Translations under genes and position numbers: made by a program
Shown: positions 52,560 through 61,141 of the stretch, one piece after another
How positions within the stretch are numbered: the first letter of the stretch is position 1
Layout: each line of letters opens with the position of its first letter
Notes under the pieces: generated by a model
The model's input: the letters and a program-made list of their open reading frames with translations, nothing else
Told to the model about the DNA's origin: nothing
Databases searched by the model: none
Source of the DNA: Streptomyces sp. NBC_00083
GTDB lineage: Bacteria > Actinomycetota > Actinomycetes > Streptomycetales > Streptomycetaceae
NCBI RefSeq assembly: GCF_026343295.1
Contig: NZ_JAPELY010000001.1
Coordinates: forward strand, 3,038,001-3,102,000
Direction of reading: 5' to 3'
DNA length: 64,000 bases

Positions 52560-54179
52560 CTAGCGCAGCACGCCGCGGACGGCCTCCGGGTCGGTCGGCG
52601 CCAGGGGAGCGGCGGCGCCCTTCGCCGTGAGGGACGGCGTGGAGGCCACGTAGTCCGGCGCGGGGTCGGGCTCCGGGGCGCACGTCTTGGCGATGCGGCC
52701 GCGGCCGTGGGGGAGGGTGCCGTCACGCAGGTAGTCGGTGAAGGTGTCGTTGAGGCAGGCGTTGCCGTGGAAGAGGATCTCGTGGAAGCTGCCGCCGTTC
52801 TGGACGACCAGCTTCGAACCCGGCAGCGCGTCGTGCATCGCGAGCCCGCCCTCGTACGGAGTGGCGGCGTCCTCGGTGGCCTGGAAGAGCAGGACCGGCG
52901 GCAGGCCCTTTCCGGTGATCTTCATGCGGCCCGCCGGGTCGCCCTGGTGGGGCCAGAACATACAAGCGGCGTTGTACCACATGTTGTTATAGGTGTAGAA
53001 GGGTGCCGACGCGTCGACCTTCGCCTGGTCCTTCTGCCAGAAGTCCCAGTCACGGGGCCAGGCGTTCTCGGTGCACTGGGCCGCGTTGTACGCCGGGAAC
53101 GTGCCGTCGTCGCCGCCCGGCGCCGCGTACCGGTTGTAGGCCTCGTTCAGGGGCCGGGTGTCGTGCTGGGTGAGGTATGCCGAGAGCACGGTGGCCATCC
53201 GCGGCCAGCGCAGGAAGTTGTACCCACCGCCGTAGAAGGTGTCCTCGAACTCGGCGGGTCCGATCCTGCCCGGCGCCGGGGCCGCGTCGACCGGGGTGGC
53301 CCGCAGCCCCGCCTCGACCTGCTGGTACGCCTTCTCGACGGCTGCGGTGTCCGTGCCCAGGTGGTAGACGGAGTCCGCCTTGGCGGCCCAGGCCGCGAAG
53401 GCGTCGAAGCGGCGCTGGTGCTCCTTGTCCTGGAGGACGTTGTGGTCGTACCACGTGATGGTGGGGCCGACGATGCTGTCCAGGACCATGCGGCGGACGC
53501 GTGAGGGGAAGAGCTGGCCGTAGGTCGAGCCGAGCGAGGTGCCCCACGAGCCGCCATAGAAGTTGATCTTCGGCGCCCCCAGTGCCCGCCGGATGCTGTC
53601 CATGTCGCGGGCGCTGTCGACGGTGGTCATGTGCGGCATGAGCCAGGACCAGTCGGCCGCGCAGTCGGCGGCGTACCCGGCTGCCTTCGCGAGCCACGCC
53701 TTCGACGTGCCCTGACTCACCTGGTAGTCGGGACGCTCGCCGTCGAAGTAGTGGGCGTCGCAGGTGACATGGGGCTCGCTGCCGTTGGTGCCGCGCGGGT
53801 CGAAGCCGATCCAGTCGTAGGTCGAGGCGACGTCCTTGGGGATCTGTCCGGCGATGTAGGCCGGCATCCACAGCCCCGAGTCCCCGGGGCCCCCGGGGTT
53901 GAGCAGGATCGGGCCCTGCTGCCTGCTCCTGGGCGCGGTGGCCGGGAGCCGGTTCACCTTGATCTTGATCTTGCGGCCGTGCGGGTCGGCGTAGTCGACC
54001 GGTACGTCGAGCATCGCGCACTGGAGCGTGGGCGCGGTCGGGTCGTCGCAGGAGCTCCATACGAGCTTCCCCTGCCCGGTGTCCTCATGGACGGCGCCAC
54101 CGGGCGCGGCGCCGGCGGACGTTCCGGAGAGCGCCACGACGGCTGTGGCTGCGGAGAGCAGCGCCAAGACTTTTCTCAT
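52560..54179 (-). CDS. Secreted S33-type tripeptidyl aminopeptidase
   Basis: The 539-residue alpha/beta-hydrolase resembles Streptomyces Tap/SlpD exopeptidases. A signal peptide (MRKVLALLSAATAVVALSGT) ends near AGA (about 26). Oxyanion segment LLNPGGPGDSGLW, nucleophile elbow YGGSWGTSLGSTYG (Ser), Asp in the ATEDAATP loop and His in NGGSFHEIL complete the triad; a C-terminal TAP-like domain has CAPEPDP. Such enzymes remove N-terminal tripeptides from secreted proteins. ATG 54179 is preferred; ATG 54191 is in frame. No ribosome site is obvious, and the upstream region is AT-rich. Confidence 0.92.
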   Translation of the reverse strand: MRKVLALLSAATAVVALSGTSAGAAPGGAVHEDTGQGKLVWSSCDDPTAPTLQCAMLDVPVDYADPHGRKIKIKVNRLPATAPRSRQQGPILLNPGGPGDSGLWMPAYIAGQIPKDVASTYDWIGFDPRGTNGSEPHVTCDAHYFDGERPDYQVSQGTSKAWLAKAAGYAADCAADWSWLMPHMTTVDSARDMDSIRRALGAPKINFYGGSWGTSLGSTYGQLFPSRVRRMVLDSIVGPTITWYDHNVLQDKEHQRRFDAFAAWAAKADSVYHLGTDTAAVEKAYQQVEAGLRATPVDAAPAPGRIGPAEFEDTFYGGGYNFLRWPRMATVLSAYLTQHDTRPLNEAYNRYAAPGGDDGTFPAYNAAQCTENAWPRDWDFWQKDQAKVDASAPFYTYNNMWYNAACMFWPHQGDPAGRMKITGKGLPPVLLFQATEDAATPYEGGLAMHDALPGSKLVVQNGGSFHEILFHGNACLNDTFTDYLRDGTLPHGRGRIAKTCAPEPDPAPDYVASTPSLTAKGAAAPLAPTDPEAVRGVLR

Positions 54180-54360
54180 GGCAGGCATCATGTGATATGT
54201 GAAATGTTACTGCCAGGGTCATGACGGGACGTTATGAAGCTGTGATCGAGGGGGAGTCGAGGGGGCAGGCGCGCCCGGCACCGCCGCGACCGCCGCCCCT
54301 GTGCGGCGTCGGCGCCCCTGTCGTGAACTCCCGTACGGGGCGGGCCAGTAGTCTGCCCGC

Positions 54361-55179
54361 ATGATCTCCTCCTGCTCGGGCCTCGATGACACCGAGGTCG
54401 CCATAGCCGCCGCCCGCGCCGGTGCGGACGTGGTCCGTGGGCTCTACGGCCGCCGCCTCGCCCGCATCGACAAGGGAGCCGGCGACTTCGCCACCGCCGC
54501 CGATGTGGCGGCCGAGGAAGCCATCCTCGGCGTCATCCGCGCCGCGCGGCCCGAGGACGGGGTGCTCGGCGAGGAGGGCGGGCGGCGGGGAGCCGAGGGC
54601 GCGGCGCGCGAGTGGCTGGTCGACCCCCTCTGCGGCACCTTGAACTACGCCGTCGGGAACATGCTGGTGGCCGTCAACGTGGCGCTGCGCGACGGCCCGG
54701 CGGCGGTGGCCGACCCATTCGCCGACGAGGTCTTCCACACCGACGGGCAGCGCGCCTGGGTACGTCACGACGGGGCCGACACGCCCCTCGCACCCACCCC
54801 GGCCACCCAGTTGGTGGACCTCAACCTGGACCCGCCCTTCCCGGGCGCCCCCGAGTTCCGCGCCGTGGACGTCCTGGCCCACGCCGGCTTCGTGGAACGG
54901 TTCCGCCCGCGCGTCGTGTCCACGACCCTGGCGCTCGCCTGGGTCGCGGCCGGCAAGCGGGCGGCGTACATCACCGACGGCGGCGACCTCTCGGCCAGCG
55001 TCCACTTCGCCGCCGGCATCGCCCTGTGCCGAGCCGCCGGCTGCGTGGTCACCGACATCACCGGCGCCCCGGTCGGACCCGGGGGCCGGGGCCTGCTGGT
55101 GGCCGCCGACGCGGACACGCACGGCCGGCTGATGGCGATCGTCCGAGGGCGCGAGCCCGGGGACGTCACGAACGCGTAG
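54361..55179 (+). CDS. Inositol-monophosphatase-like protein with altered metal site
   Basis: The 272-residue protein has the IMPase fold: GDFATAADVAAEEAILGVIR, VLGEEGG (first metal Glu) and WLVDPLCGTLNYAVGN, which corresponds to the DPLDGT motif. Two metal ligands differ: the second Asp of DPLDGT is Cys (DPLCGT), and the Asp of the C-terminal WDxAAG motif is His (SVHFAAG). IMPases need three Mg2+, so ordinary phosphatase activity is doubtful; it may act on another substrate or be non-catalytic. Related proteins are common in Streptomyces. Confidence 0.85.
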   Translation: MISSCSGLDDTEVAIAAARAGADVVRGLYGRRLARIDKGAGDFATAADVAAEEAILGVIRAARPEDGVLGEEGGRRGAEGAAREWLVDPLCGTLNYAVGNMLVAVNVALRDGPAAVADPFADEVFHTDGQRAWVRHDGADTPLAPTPATQLVDLNLDPPFPGAPEFRAVDVLAHAGFVERFRPRVVSTTLALAWVAAGKRAAYITDGGDLSASVHFAAGIALCRAAGCVVTDITGAPVGPGGRGLLVAADADTHGRLMAIVRGREPGDVTNA

Positions 55180-55193
55180 GGGAACCTCGACGT

Positions 55194-55216
55194 GCCGCCC
55201 GCACCCCACGGGCGGC
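55194..55216. terminator. Terminator between IMPase-like and MpaB-like genes
   Basis: GCCGCCCG and CGGGCGGC form an 8-bp perfect stem with a 7-base loop between the two convergent genes. Confidence 0.7.
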
Positions 55217-55253
55217 GCGACGGCGCCGGCCCTGGGCGGCGGGCGGCCGCGGA

Positions 55254-56417
55254 CTACGGCCGGACCGTGGCCGCCGGCGGGGTCCAACGGTGGGTGCGGG
55301 GCACCGCGTTGGAGATTCCGTACTCCTCCTTGAGGCTCTCCGGGATCGCGTAGTGCATGACGCGCCCCCGGGTCAGGGAGGACAGTTCGAAGACGGCGGT
55401 GAGGTGGCCGATGCGGTCGAGCGCCCAGGCGCCGAACGGAGAGCGGTCCTCGATCGTCTCCAGGACACCGAGCAGGTGGGGGACGGCCTTGACGACGGTG
55501 TCCCACGGCGTGCGGGGCACCTGGAGCCAGTCCGCGCAGGTGTCTCCGACCAGATAGCGGATGAGCGCCGAGACGATCGGGTCGAAGAAGGTGCCCGGCA
55601 CGATCTCCTCGTACAGGTCGATGAGCTGGCGGGTCAGCTCCGCCCCCTCGGGCGACGGCCCCATGTGCCGGAGCATGTACAGATCGAGGAACTGGCGTGC
55701 CTCGTCGAGGGACTTGGGGACGGCCTCCTGGTCGACGCCGAGCATGGCGCCGACCACGCGCCACGCGTAGTAGTAGGCCTCCGCGCCCTCCGTCGACATG
55801 TGGATGCCGAGCCGGTGCAGACTGTCGAGGACGAGCATCGAGAAGAACATCTGCCCGCCGATCAGGTCCTCCTGACAGATCGGCGTGCCGAGGGCCCCGA
55901 CGTCCCACCGGTCCTCCCGGATGAGGTGATGACGGATCGACGCGTGCAGGAGCCGCACCTTCTGGGCCGCCGGAATGAAGCGGCTGCCGGCCTCGAAGGC
56001 ATCGGGCTGCATCAGGTAGACGGTGAACTGCCCGGTCTCCGCCATGCGCTTGGACGGGTACTTCAGACCGTGGGTGGCCGACAGCAGCTTCGCCACGTGC
56101 GGCACGACGTAGCAGGCCGGCATGGAGGCGAAGGAGAGCGCCGTGGAGATGTGCACGTTGTTGTCGATGAAGAACAGGCGCGCCTTCTCCATCTCGCCCC
56201 AGTCGACCCAGGACGGTGGGACGCTCGTGGCGTCGAGGTACTCCCGGGCGACGTCGGGCAGGCCGTCCGGCAGGGGAGCGCCGGCGGTGGACACGTACCG
56301 CATCAAGGTGTTGAAGGTGCCCACCTGCCCCCGCGCGAACAGTTCGGCGACGGTGGCGTCGGCGAGTTCGTCACCGGCCGTGCGCAGGGCGGTCATCGAG
56401 GCCTCGGTGCAGTTCAT
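55254..56417 (-). CDS. MpaB-family oxygenase (rubber-oxygenase/Lcp-like)
   Basis: The 387-residue helical protein fits the ER-bound oxygenase MpaB/Lcp (DUF2236) family. The diagnostic helix RLLHASIRHHL (155-165) corresponds to the haem-ligand region (Arg-x2-His) of latex-clearing protein. Other family-like parts are WGEMEKARLFFIDNNVHIST, ICQEDLIGGQMFFSMLVLD and EAYYYAWRVVGAMLGVD. These enzymes are haem b oxygenases that cleave or oxidise isoprenoid chains. Three other isoprenoid-type genes lie upstream on the same strand, so its substrate may be their product. AGGAG precedes ATG 56417 by three bases. Confidence 0.85.
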   Translation of the reverse strand: MNCTEASMTALRTAGDELADATVAELFARGQVGTFNTLMRYVSTAGAPLPDGLPDVAREYLDATSVPPSWVDWGEMEKARLFFIDNNVHISTALSFASMPACYVVPHVAKLLSATHGLKYPSKRMAETGQFTVYLMQPDAFEAGSRFIPAAQKVRLLHASIRHHLIREDRWDVGALGTPICQEDLIGGQMFFSMLVLDSLHRLGIHMSTEGAEAYYYAWRVVGAMLGVDQEAVPKSLDEARQFLDLYMLRHMGPSPEGAELTRQLIDLYEEIVPGTFFDPIVSALIRYLVGDTCADWLQVPRTPWDTVVKAVPHLLGVLETIEDRSPFGAWALDRIGHLTAVFELSSLTRGRVMHYAIPESLKEEYGISNAVPRTHRWTPPAATVRP

Positions 56418-56521
56418 GGGGCTCCTAGTGGTCCACGTCTTCGGCCGCGGGACCTCCCGGAGCAGCGGGAGCCCCGGCGGCCGGGGGAGGGGCGGGAGGG
56501 CGCGCGACGGGGCCGCGCGGG

Positions 56522-57577
56522 TCAGGACACGCGGACCGCCGCGGAGTGCGCGAGCGTCGTCAGGGCCGTGGCCGCGGGCGCCGGCACATCGAGGTCGTGG
56601 AGTACGCCCAGGGCCTCCTCCACCCGTGTGCTGATCATGTGCTCCACGCGGTCGGGAGCACCGGTCCTGCGCATCGTCGCGCGGACCGTGTCCAGGCCCT
56701 CCCGGTCCAGATCGCTCCGGCCCACCAGGGCCCGCAGCACCTCGCGCTCGGCACCGTCGGCCAGCCGCCAGGTCTCCGCGAGCAGAGCCGTGGGCCGCTG
56801 GCCGCGCACGTCGTCGGCGTTGGCCTTTCCCGTGTGCCCCGGGTCGCCGAACAGGCCGAGCAGATCGTCCCGCAGCTGGAACGCCTCGCCGAGCGGCAGC
56901 CCGTACGCGCAGTACCCCTCGCGCAGCCGGGCACCCGCACCGGCCAGCGCGCCACCGATCAACAGGGGCTGCTCCACGGTGTACTTGGCGGTCTTGTAGC
57001 GGATCACCTTCATGGACGCCGTGGTGTCGGGGTCGGCGCCGGTCCGCAGGATCTCCAGGCACTCGCCGGCGATGAGCTCGCGCGCCATCACCCACCACAG
57101 CGGGCGCGCCCGAGCAAGGTAGGCGGCCGGCAGGCCACTGGTGGCGAACAGCTGCCCGGCCAGCGCCATCAGCAGGTCGCCCACCAGCATCGCGAGCGAC
57201 CTCGCCGCGGCGTCGGCCCGAGGGCCCCGCCGCACCGCGCCGCGCAGGGCGATGTGCGCGGTGGGCCGCCCGTGGCGCAGCGAACTGTCGTCGATGAGGT
57301 CGTCGTGCACGACCGCGGCGGCGTGCACCAGCTCCATGGAGGCCGCGGCCCGCACCAGCGCGTCGCTGTCGGGCTGCCCCGCCGCGCGCCAGCCCCAGTA
57401 GCAGAACGCCGCGCGCAGCCGTTTGCCGTCCGCGAGCGCCCTCTCCAGTTGCTCGGCCACCGGGTCGAGGAGCGGATCGATCGCAGCGAAGCGATCGGCC
57501 TCCTCCGCGACGAACCCGCTGAGCACCTCGTCGACACGGGACTTGAACGCGGCCGGCTCCCACCGCTCAGACCCCAT
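56522..57577 (-). CDS. Polyprenyl diphosphate synthase
   Basis: The 351-residue isoprenyl synthase has the first Asp-rich motif HDDLID (about 94-99, in AAVVHDDLIDDSSLRHGRPT) and the second in the actinobacterial form LRDDLLGLFGDPGHTGKAN. KTAKYTVEQPL between them is also typical. Chain length (C15, C20 or longer) cannot be decided by eye. ATG 57577 has GGAAGG six bases upstream; it overlaps the end of the small gene upstream. Its genes probably form a unit with the squalene/phytoene synthase-like gene. Confidence 0.93.
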   Translation of the reverse strand: MGSERWEPAAFKSRVDEVLSGFVAEEADRFAAIDPLLDPVAEQLERALADGKRLRAAFCYWGWRAAGQPDSDALVRAAASMELVHAAAVVHDDLIDDSSLRHGRPTAHIALRGAVRRGPRADAAARSLAMLVGDLLMALAGQLFATSGLPAAYLARARPLWWVMARELIAGECLEILRTGADPDTTASMKVIRYKTAKYTVEQPLLIGGALAGAGARLREGYCAYGLPLGEAFQLRDDLLGLFGDPGHTGKANADDVRGQRPTALLAETWRLADGAEREVLRALVGRSDLDREGLDTVRATMRRTGAPDRVEHMISTRVEEALGVLHDLDVPAPAATALTTLAHSAAVRVS

Positions 57578-57845
57578 CGGCGGCCTTCCGGGCCACGACG
57601 TGCCGGGCCAGGATCTCCAGGTGGGCCGGGGGCACATCGCCGTAGCGTCCGAGGACCAGGCGGCCCCGCGCCATCAGGTCGTGCTCGGCCTCCGCGGCCA
57701 GTTCGGCGGCGTCCGAACGGCGCAGCAGCCCCCGGACCGTGCCCAGCGCCGTGGCCGCCGTACTGACCGCCAGATCGGCGAGCCCCGCCGCCAGCAGCAC
57801 CGCCCGCCGGTCCATGCCCGCGTGCCGACCAGGTTCCTGCGTCAT
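57567..57845 (-). CDS. Hypothetical protein between terpenoid genes, 92 residues
   Basis: The protein begins MTQEPGRHAGMDRRAVLLAA and has one weakly hydrophobic segment (AVLLAAGLADLAVSTAATAL) then an amphipathic helix (RSDAAELAAEAEHDLMARGR). Its stop overlaps the polyprenyl synthase start by 11 bases, so translation is coupled. Of the in-frame starts, ATG 57845 has the best-spaced GGAGG (eight bases). I do not recognise the family; membrane association or a partner subunit is possible. Confidence 0.65.
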   Translation of the reverse strand: MTQEPGRHAGMDRRAVLLAAGLADLAVSTAATALGTVRGLLRRSDAAELAAEAEHDLMARGRLVLGRYGDVPPAHLEILARHVVARKAADGV

Positions 57846-58066
57846 GCCCATGTCCTCCGCCCACTGCCACCGCCTCGGGCGGGCCGGTCCCGCCCGCTCC
57901 GTGCCGCCGAGCATGGCGGCACGGAAGGGACGAAGGCGGAGGAACTCACGATCGAGTGATCGGATCGCTCTTCCGTGCGGCGGACGGGCGGCTGCGTTGA
58001 CGTCCGTACGTGAGGTCGGCGCGGGGCGCTCGGCCGGGCACCGCGCCCTCGCGCCGGCGCCCTGTG

Positions 58067-58975
58067 TCAGCGGCCCCGGCGGACGTATTCACGGGCCACC
58101 ACGCGCAGCGCGGCGGGCAGCGAAGGGCTCGCGGGCTCGCGCAGCACGCGGGTGCCCGCGGCCGTCGCCGCGTCGGCCGTGAGCACCTCAAGGGTGACGA
58201 AGGCCCGGGTGAACGCGCGGTGCGGGGGCGCTACGAGCCGTGGCAGGACCCGGCTGTCGAGCAGGTCGCGCCGGGCCCGGGTCAGCATCTCGCGCAGCAG
58301 CGCCCGTACGCCCGGTGTGTCACGCCCCTGCTCAAGGTCCTCCCGGCAGACGCCGTGGCTCTTCATCGTCTGCTCGGGGAGGCCGAGCCGCCCCTCGCGC
58401 AGATCCTCGGCGAGGTCGCAGACGAAGTCGAGGCGCTGGCTGCCGTCGATGTAGGAACGGCACGCCCGCTCGGCCTCCTCCCGGTCCCCGCCCGGCGCGA
58501 AGAGCAGCGAGGCCACGAGCATGAACGCCGGAAGCGAGTACGCGTCGACATACCGCTGGTACTCGTCTTCGTCGGCGAAGCCCGTGAAGTCACGGTCGAA
58601 GGGCGCGCCCGCGAGAAACCGCTCGACGGGGGAGCGCAATGAGGGGTGCACGGTGAGGGTGTGCAGCAGCGGCCGGAGCACGGGGTGGCCGCTCTCCCCG
58701 GTGGCCAGACCACGGCGGACCTCGGCCTCCCACGCGTCGTACGTGTCCTCGCCGACGGCGTCGGCGGGCGGGGCGTCCAACAGCGTGTCGGTGTGGTGCA
58801 TGAACGCGACAGCGGCGACGACATGGGGCACCACCGTGGGCGGCAGCAGCAGACGCACCGCCAGGTAGGTCTGGCGGCGGTATCCGGCGACGAGCGCGCG
58901 CTGCGTGGTGTAGTCCTGGCGCAGTCGCGGGCTGTGGACGCCCGAGACCGTGAGGGTCGTGTTCCACGTACGCAT
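58067..58975 (-). CDS. Squalene/phytoene synthase-family protein
   Basis: The 302-residue protein has the trans-isoprenyl head-to-head synthase fold. The first Asp-rich motif is HHTDTLLDAPP (D-x3-D) and the second IDGSQRLDFVCDLAEDLREG with the D-x3-D-type CDLAED; downstream GRLGLPEQTMKSHGV corresponds to the RGRxYLP loop. Members couple two FPP or GGPP molecules. ATG 58975 follows GGGAGA by eight bases. It is first of four same-strand genes with the small protein, polyprenyl synthase and MpaB-like oxygenase. Product unknown. Confidence 0.9.
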   Translation of the reverse strand: MRTWNTTLTVSGVHSPRLRQDYTTQRALVAGYRRQTYLAVRLLLPPTVVPHVVAAVAFMHHTDTLLDAPPADAVGEDTYDAWEAEVRRGLATGESGHPVLRPLLHTLTVHPSLRSPVERFLAGAPFDRDFTGFADEDEYQRYVDAYSLPAFMLVASLLFAPGGDREEAERACRSYIDGSQRLDFVCDLAEDLREGRLGLPEQTMKSHGVCREDLEQGRDTPGVRALLREMLTRARRDLLDSRVLPRLVAPPHRAFTRAFVTLEVLTADAATAAGTRVLREPASPSLPAALRVVAREYVRRGR

Positions 58976-59000
58976 GCCGACGGTCTCCCTACGAGTGGCG

Positions 59001-59133
59001 ATGACGGAGCAGAGCCTACGCGGCCGCACGGCCGGCCACCTCGTCATCTCCCTGCGCACCGTCGAGTCCCATGTCTCCGCGCTGCTCCGCGAGTTGGCCC
59101 TGCCCGGCCGGTGCGCCCTCGCCCGATGGCGAC
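59001..59133 (+). pseudogene. Remnant of a LuxR-type helix-turn-helix
   Basis: A frame reading TEQSLRGRTAGHLVISLRTV then ESHVSALLRELALPGR matches the last two helices of the LuxR DNA-binding domain (typical I-S-x-R-T-V-E-S-H-V). No receiver domain or start precedes it and the next residues diverge. It lies in the promoter region of the squalene-synthase-like gene, in the same frame as the oxidoreductase downstream. Confidence 0.6.
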
Positions 59134-59249
59134 CACGGAAAGCACCACGGAGCGGAACCAGGGGTGGGGGATCATGGGGAACCCATGGCACCACCGGCAG
59201 GACGGTGCGGCGCCGCACCGTACGGCCGGGCTCGAGATCGGAGCGAATG

Positions 59250-60152
59250 ATGAAGGCTGTCCGTTTCAGCGCGTTCGGCGGGCCCGAGGTCCTGGAGATC
59301 GTGGACCTGCCCGACCCACGGCCCGGTCCCGGTCAGGTCCGGATCGCGGTACGCGCGGCCGGCGCCAACGCGAGCGACTGGAAGAAGCGCCAGGGCCTGA
59401 TGGACGAGGAGCTTCCCCAGACCATGGGGTACGAGGCGGCCGGCGTCGTCGACGAACTCGGCGACGGTGTCATGGATGTCGCCGTCGGTGACCCGGTGTT
59501 CGGATTCTGTGAACAGGGCGCGGCCCAGGCAGAGTTGGCGGTGCTGTCGCACTATGCGCCGATCCCGCCGTCGCTCGGCTTCGCCCGTGCCGCCGCGCTG
59601 CCCGCCGCCCTCGAGACGGCCACGCGCGCGCTCGACCAGCTCGGTGTCGGGGACGGCGGCACGCTGCTCATCAACGGCGCTTCGGGAGTCGTCGGCAGCG
59701 CGGCGGTGCAACTCGCCGTGGTGCGGGGCGCCCGCGTGATCGGCACCGCGGGACCGGCGAACCACGACTACCTTCGCACCTTGGGCGCCGAGCCCGTCAC
59801 GTACGGCGAGGGTCTCACCGACCGGGTCCGCGCGCTCGCGCCCGACGGCGTCGGCCTCGCCCTCGATGTCGCCGGGAGCGGTGTCCTGCCCGAACTCATC
59901 GAGCTCGCGGGGGGCCCGGCGAACGTCGTCACGATCGCCGACTTCGTCGGGGCGCAGCGCCACGGGGTGCTGTTCAGCCGTGGAGACACCGGCCGCGCGG
60001 TCCACGTGATCGCCGAGATCGGCGACCTGATCGAGGCAGGGCACTTCACGCCCCCGGCCGTCCGGACGTTCGCGCTCACCGAGGTCGCGGAGGCGCACCG
60101 CGCCGGTGAAGCAGGTCACGTACGGGAGAAGATCGTGCTGTTGGTGGGCTGA
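59250..60152 (+). CDS. Zinc-free MDR oxidoreductase (quinone reductase-like)
   Basis: The 300-residue protein starts MKAVRFSAFGGPEVLEIVDL and is a medium-chain dehydrogenase of the QOR group. The catalytic-domain pattern is AAGANASDWKKRQGLMDEEL, and the NADPH motif is LINGASGVVGSAAVQLA (about 143-159). Zinc-binding Cys residues are absent. Substrate unknown. ATG 59250 has GGAG six bases upstream; ATG 59247 precedes it directly. Confidence 0.9.
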   Translation: MKAVRFSAFGGPEVLEIVDLPDPRPGPGQVRIAVRAAGANASDWKKRQGLMDEELPQTMGYEAAGVVDELGDGVMDVAVGDPVFGFCEQGAAQAELAVLSHYAPIPPSLGFARAAALPAALETATRALDQLGVGDGGTLLINGASGVVGSAAVQLAVVRGARVIGTAGPANHDYLRTLGAEPVTYGEGLTDRVRALAPDGVGLALDVAGSGVLPELIELAGGPANVVTIADFVGAQRHGVLFSRGDTGRAVHVIAEIGDLIEAGHFTPPAVRTFALTEVAEAHRAGEAGHVREKIVLLVG

Positions 60153-60207
60153 GGGACCCAAGGAGGCCGCGCGTGACCGCTGATCGCCGAGCGGCGGGCG
60201 GCCCTGC

Positions 60208-60825
60208 TCACAGGCAGCCGAGGAGCCCGTCGAGCGGGGCCGGCGTCTGCTCGGGGGTGAGCGCGTCGACGAGCAGATGGCCGTAGCGGATCTTGCGGCC
60301 CTTCTTCGTGCCGAGGAAACGCCGCATCTGCTGCTCCGGGGGCCGCCCGTGCTGAGCGGGCTGGCGCACGAAGGTCTGCCAGGCGCGCAGGTCGCCCTCG
60401 ACGCGTACGACCTCCTCGACCCTCGCGGTGCCGAGCGCGCGGATGAGTTCCTCCTCCAGATCCCGCTCGCACACGAAGAAGGCGCCGTCCGCCGCCCCCG
60501 CCCGGTGCAGGGCCCGTTCGTAGAAGCGCCGCTCGCCCGCGTCGCACAGCCCGACCAGGCGTAGGCCGAGGCCGGTTGGGCCCAGGAGCGCGGCGTAGCG
60601 GCCCACGTTCATGGCCCCGCCCATCGGCACGACGCACACGCCCGTGCCGGCGAGGTCCCGTCCGCGCCGTATCGCGAGGGTCTCCACGGCGGCGACGTCG
60701 CTCGCCCCCTCCACGAGCACGGCGGTCCGCACCCCCAGGCGCCCGGCCGGCGCGCTCGCCGTGCTGTCGCCGCCGCCGCTCGCCCAGCCACTGAGCGCTT
60801 CCCGGAATGCCCGCATGTCCGCCAT
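60208..60825 (-). CDS. Solitary TOPRIM-domain protein (OLD-nuclease-like)
   Basis: The 205-residue protein has an N-terminal disordered 30 residues, then a TOPRIM fold: VLVEGASDVAAVETLAIRRG with the catalytic-type Glu, VVPMGGAMNVGRYAALLG, LVGLCDAGERRFYE at the DxD position, and FFVCERDLEEELIRALG. It resembles the C-terminal half of OLD-family endonucleases but lacks the ATPase half. The C-terminal part (about 130-205) carries RRFLGTKKGRKIRYGHLLVD. Nuclease or nucleotidyl transfer activity is uncertain. Weak ribosome site. Confidence 0.8.
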   Translation of the reverse strand: MADMRAFREALSGWASGGGDSTASAPAGRLGVRTAVLVEGASDVAAVETLAIRRGRDLAGTGVCVVPMGGAMNVGRYAALLGPTGLGLRLVGLCDAGERRFYERALHRAGAADGAFFVCERDLEEELIRALGTARVEEVVRVEGDLRAWQTFVRQPAQHGRPPEQQMRRFLGTKKGRKIRYGHLLVDALTPEQTPAPLDGLLGCL

Positions 60826-60890
60826 GGGGCCGAGTCTGCACCTCCCGCGGTGGCCGCCGCTCGCCATATACGAACGGCTCATCACGGGAA

Positions 60891-60930
60891 CGGGTCGTCG
60901 TACGCCGAGATGCCGGCGTACGACGACCCG
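60891..60930. terminator. Very strong hairpin
   Basis: CGGGTCGTCGTACGCCG and CGGCGTACGACGACCCG form a perfect 17-bp stem with a 6-base loop. It lies 66 bases upstream of the TOPRIM gene start and about 240 bases beyond the DIP1984 stop, so it probably ends the DIP1984 transcript, which would include the hairpin-rich segment 61042-61141. Confidence 0.85.
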
Positions 60931-61041
60931 CGAAGATGTGGAGAGCCCCGAACCCGCCCTCACCGCTCCGGATCTGCACGTGGTGATGTGCTGTGCGCTG
61001 TGCACCGTTACCTGTGCCCCGTGCTGAGCTGCGCCGTAGAT

Positions 61042-61141
61042 GGGGAGTCGAACCCCCGCGTTGCTCTTCACGCGCCACAGGTGGGCCGGAAGAACCGCCG
61101 GCCCTCGGCGTGTGCACGCCTCCGGAGCAGCTACCTGCTCC
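61042..61141 (-). ncRNA. Hairpin-rich segment, possible structured RNA (tentative)
   Basis: Five hairpins follow each other: GGAGCAG/CTGCTCC (7 bp, 61124-61141), GGCGTG/CACGCC (61107-61120), GGGCCGG/CCGGCCC (7 bp, 61083-61104), CGCGT/ACGCG (61057-61074) and GGGG/CCCC around a TTCGACT loop (61042-61056), the last mimicking a tRNA T-arm on the minus strand. It is not an intact tRNA: no matching acceptor or regular anticodon arm. The strong terminator at 60891 closes it. It could be a 3' UTR structure, an sRNA, or a decayed tRNA/attachment site. Confidence 0.35.
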
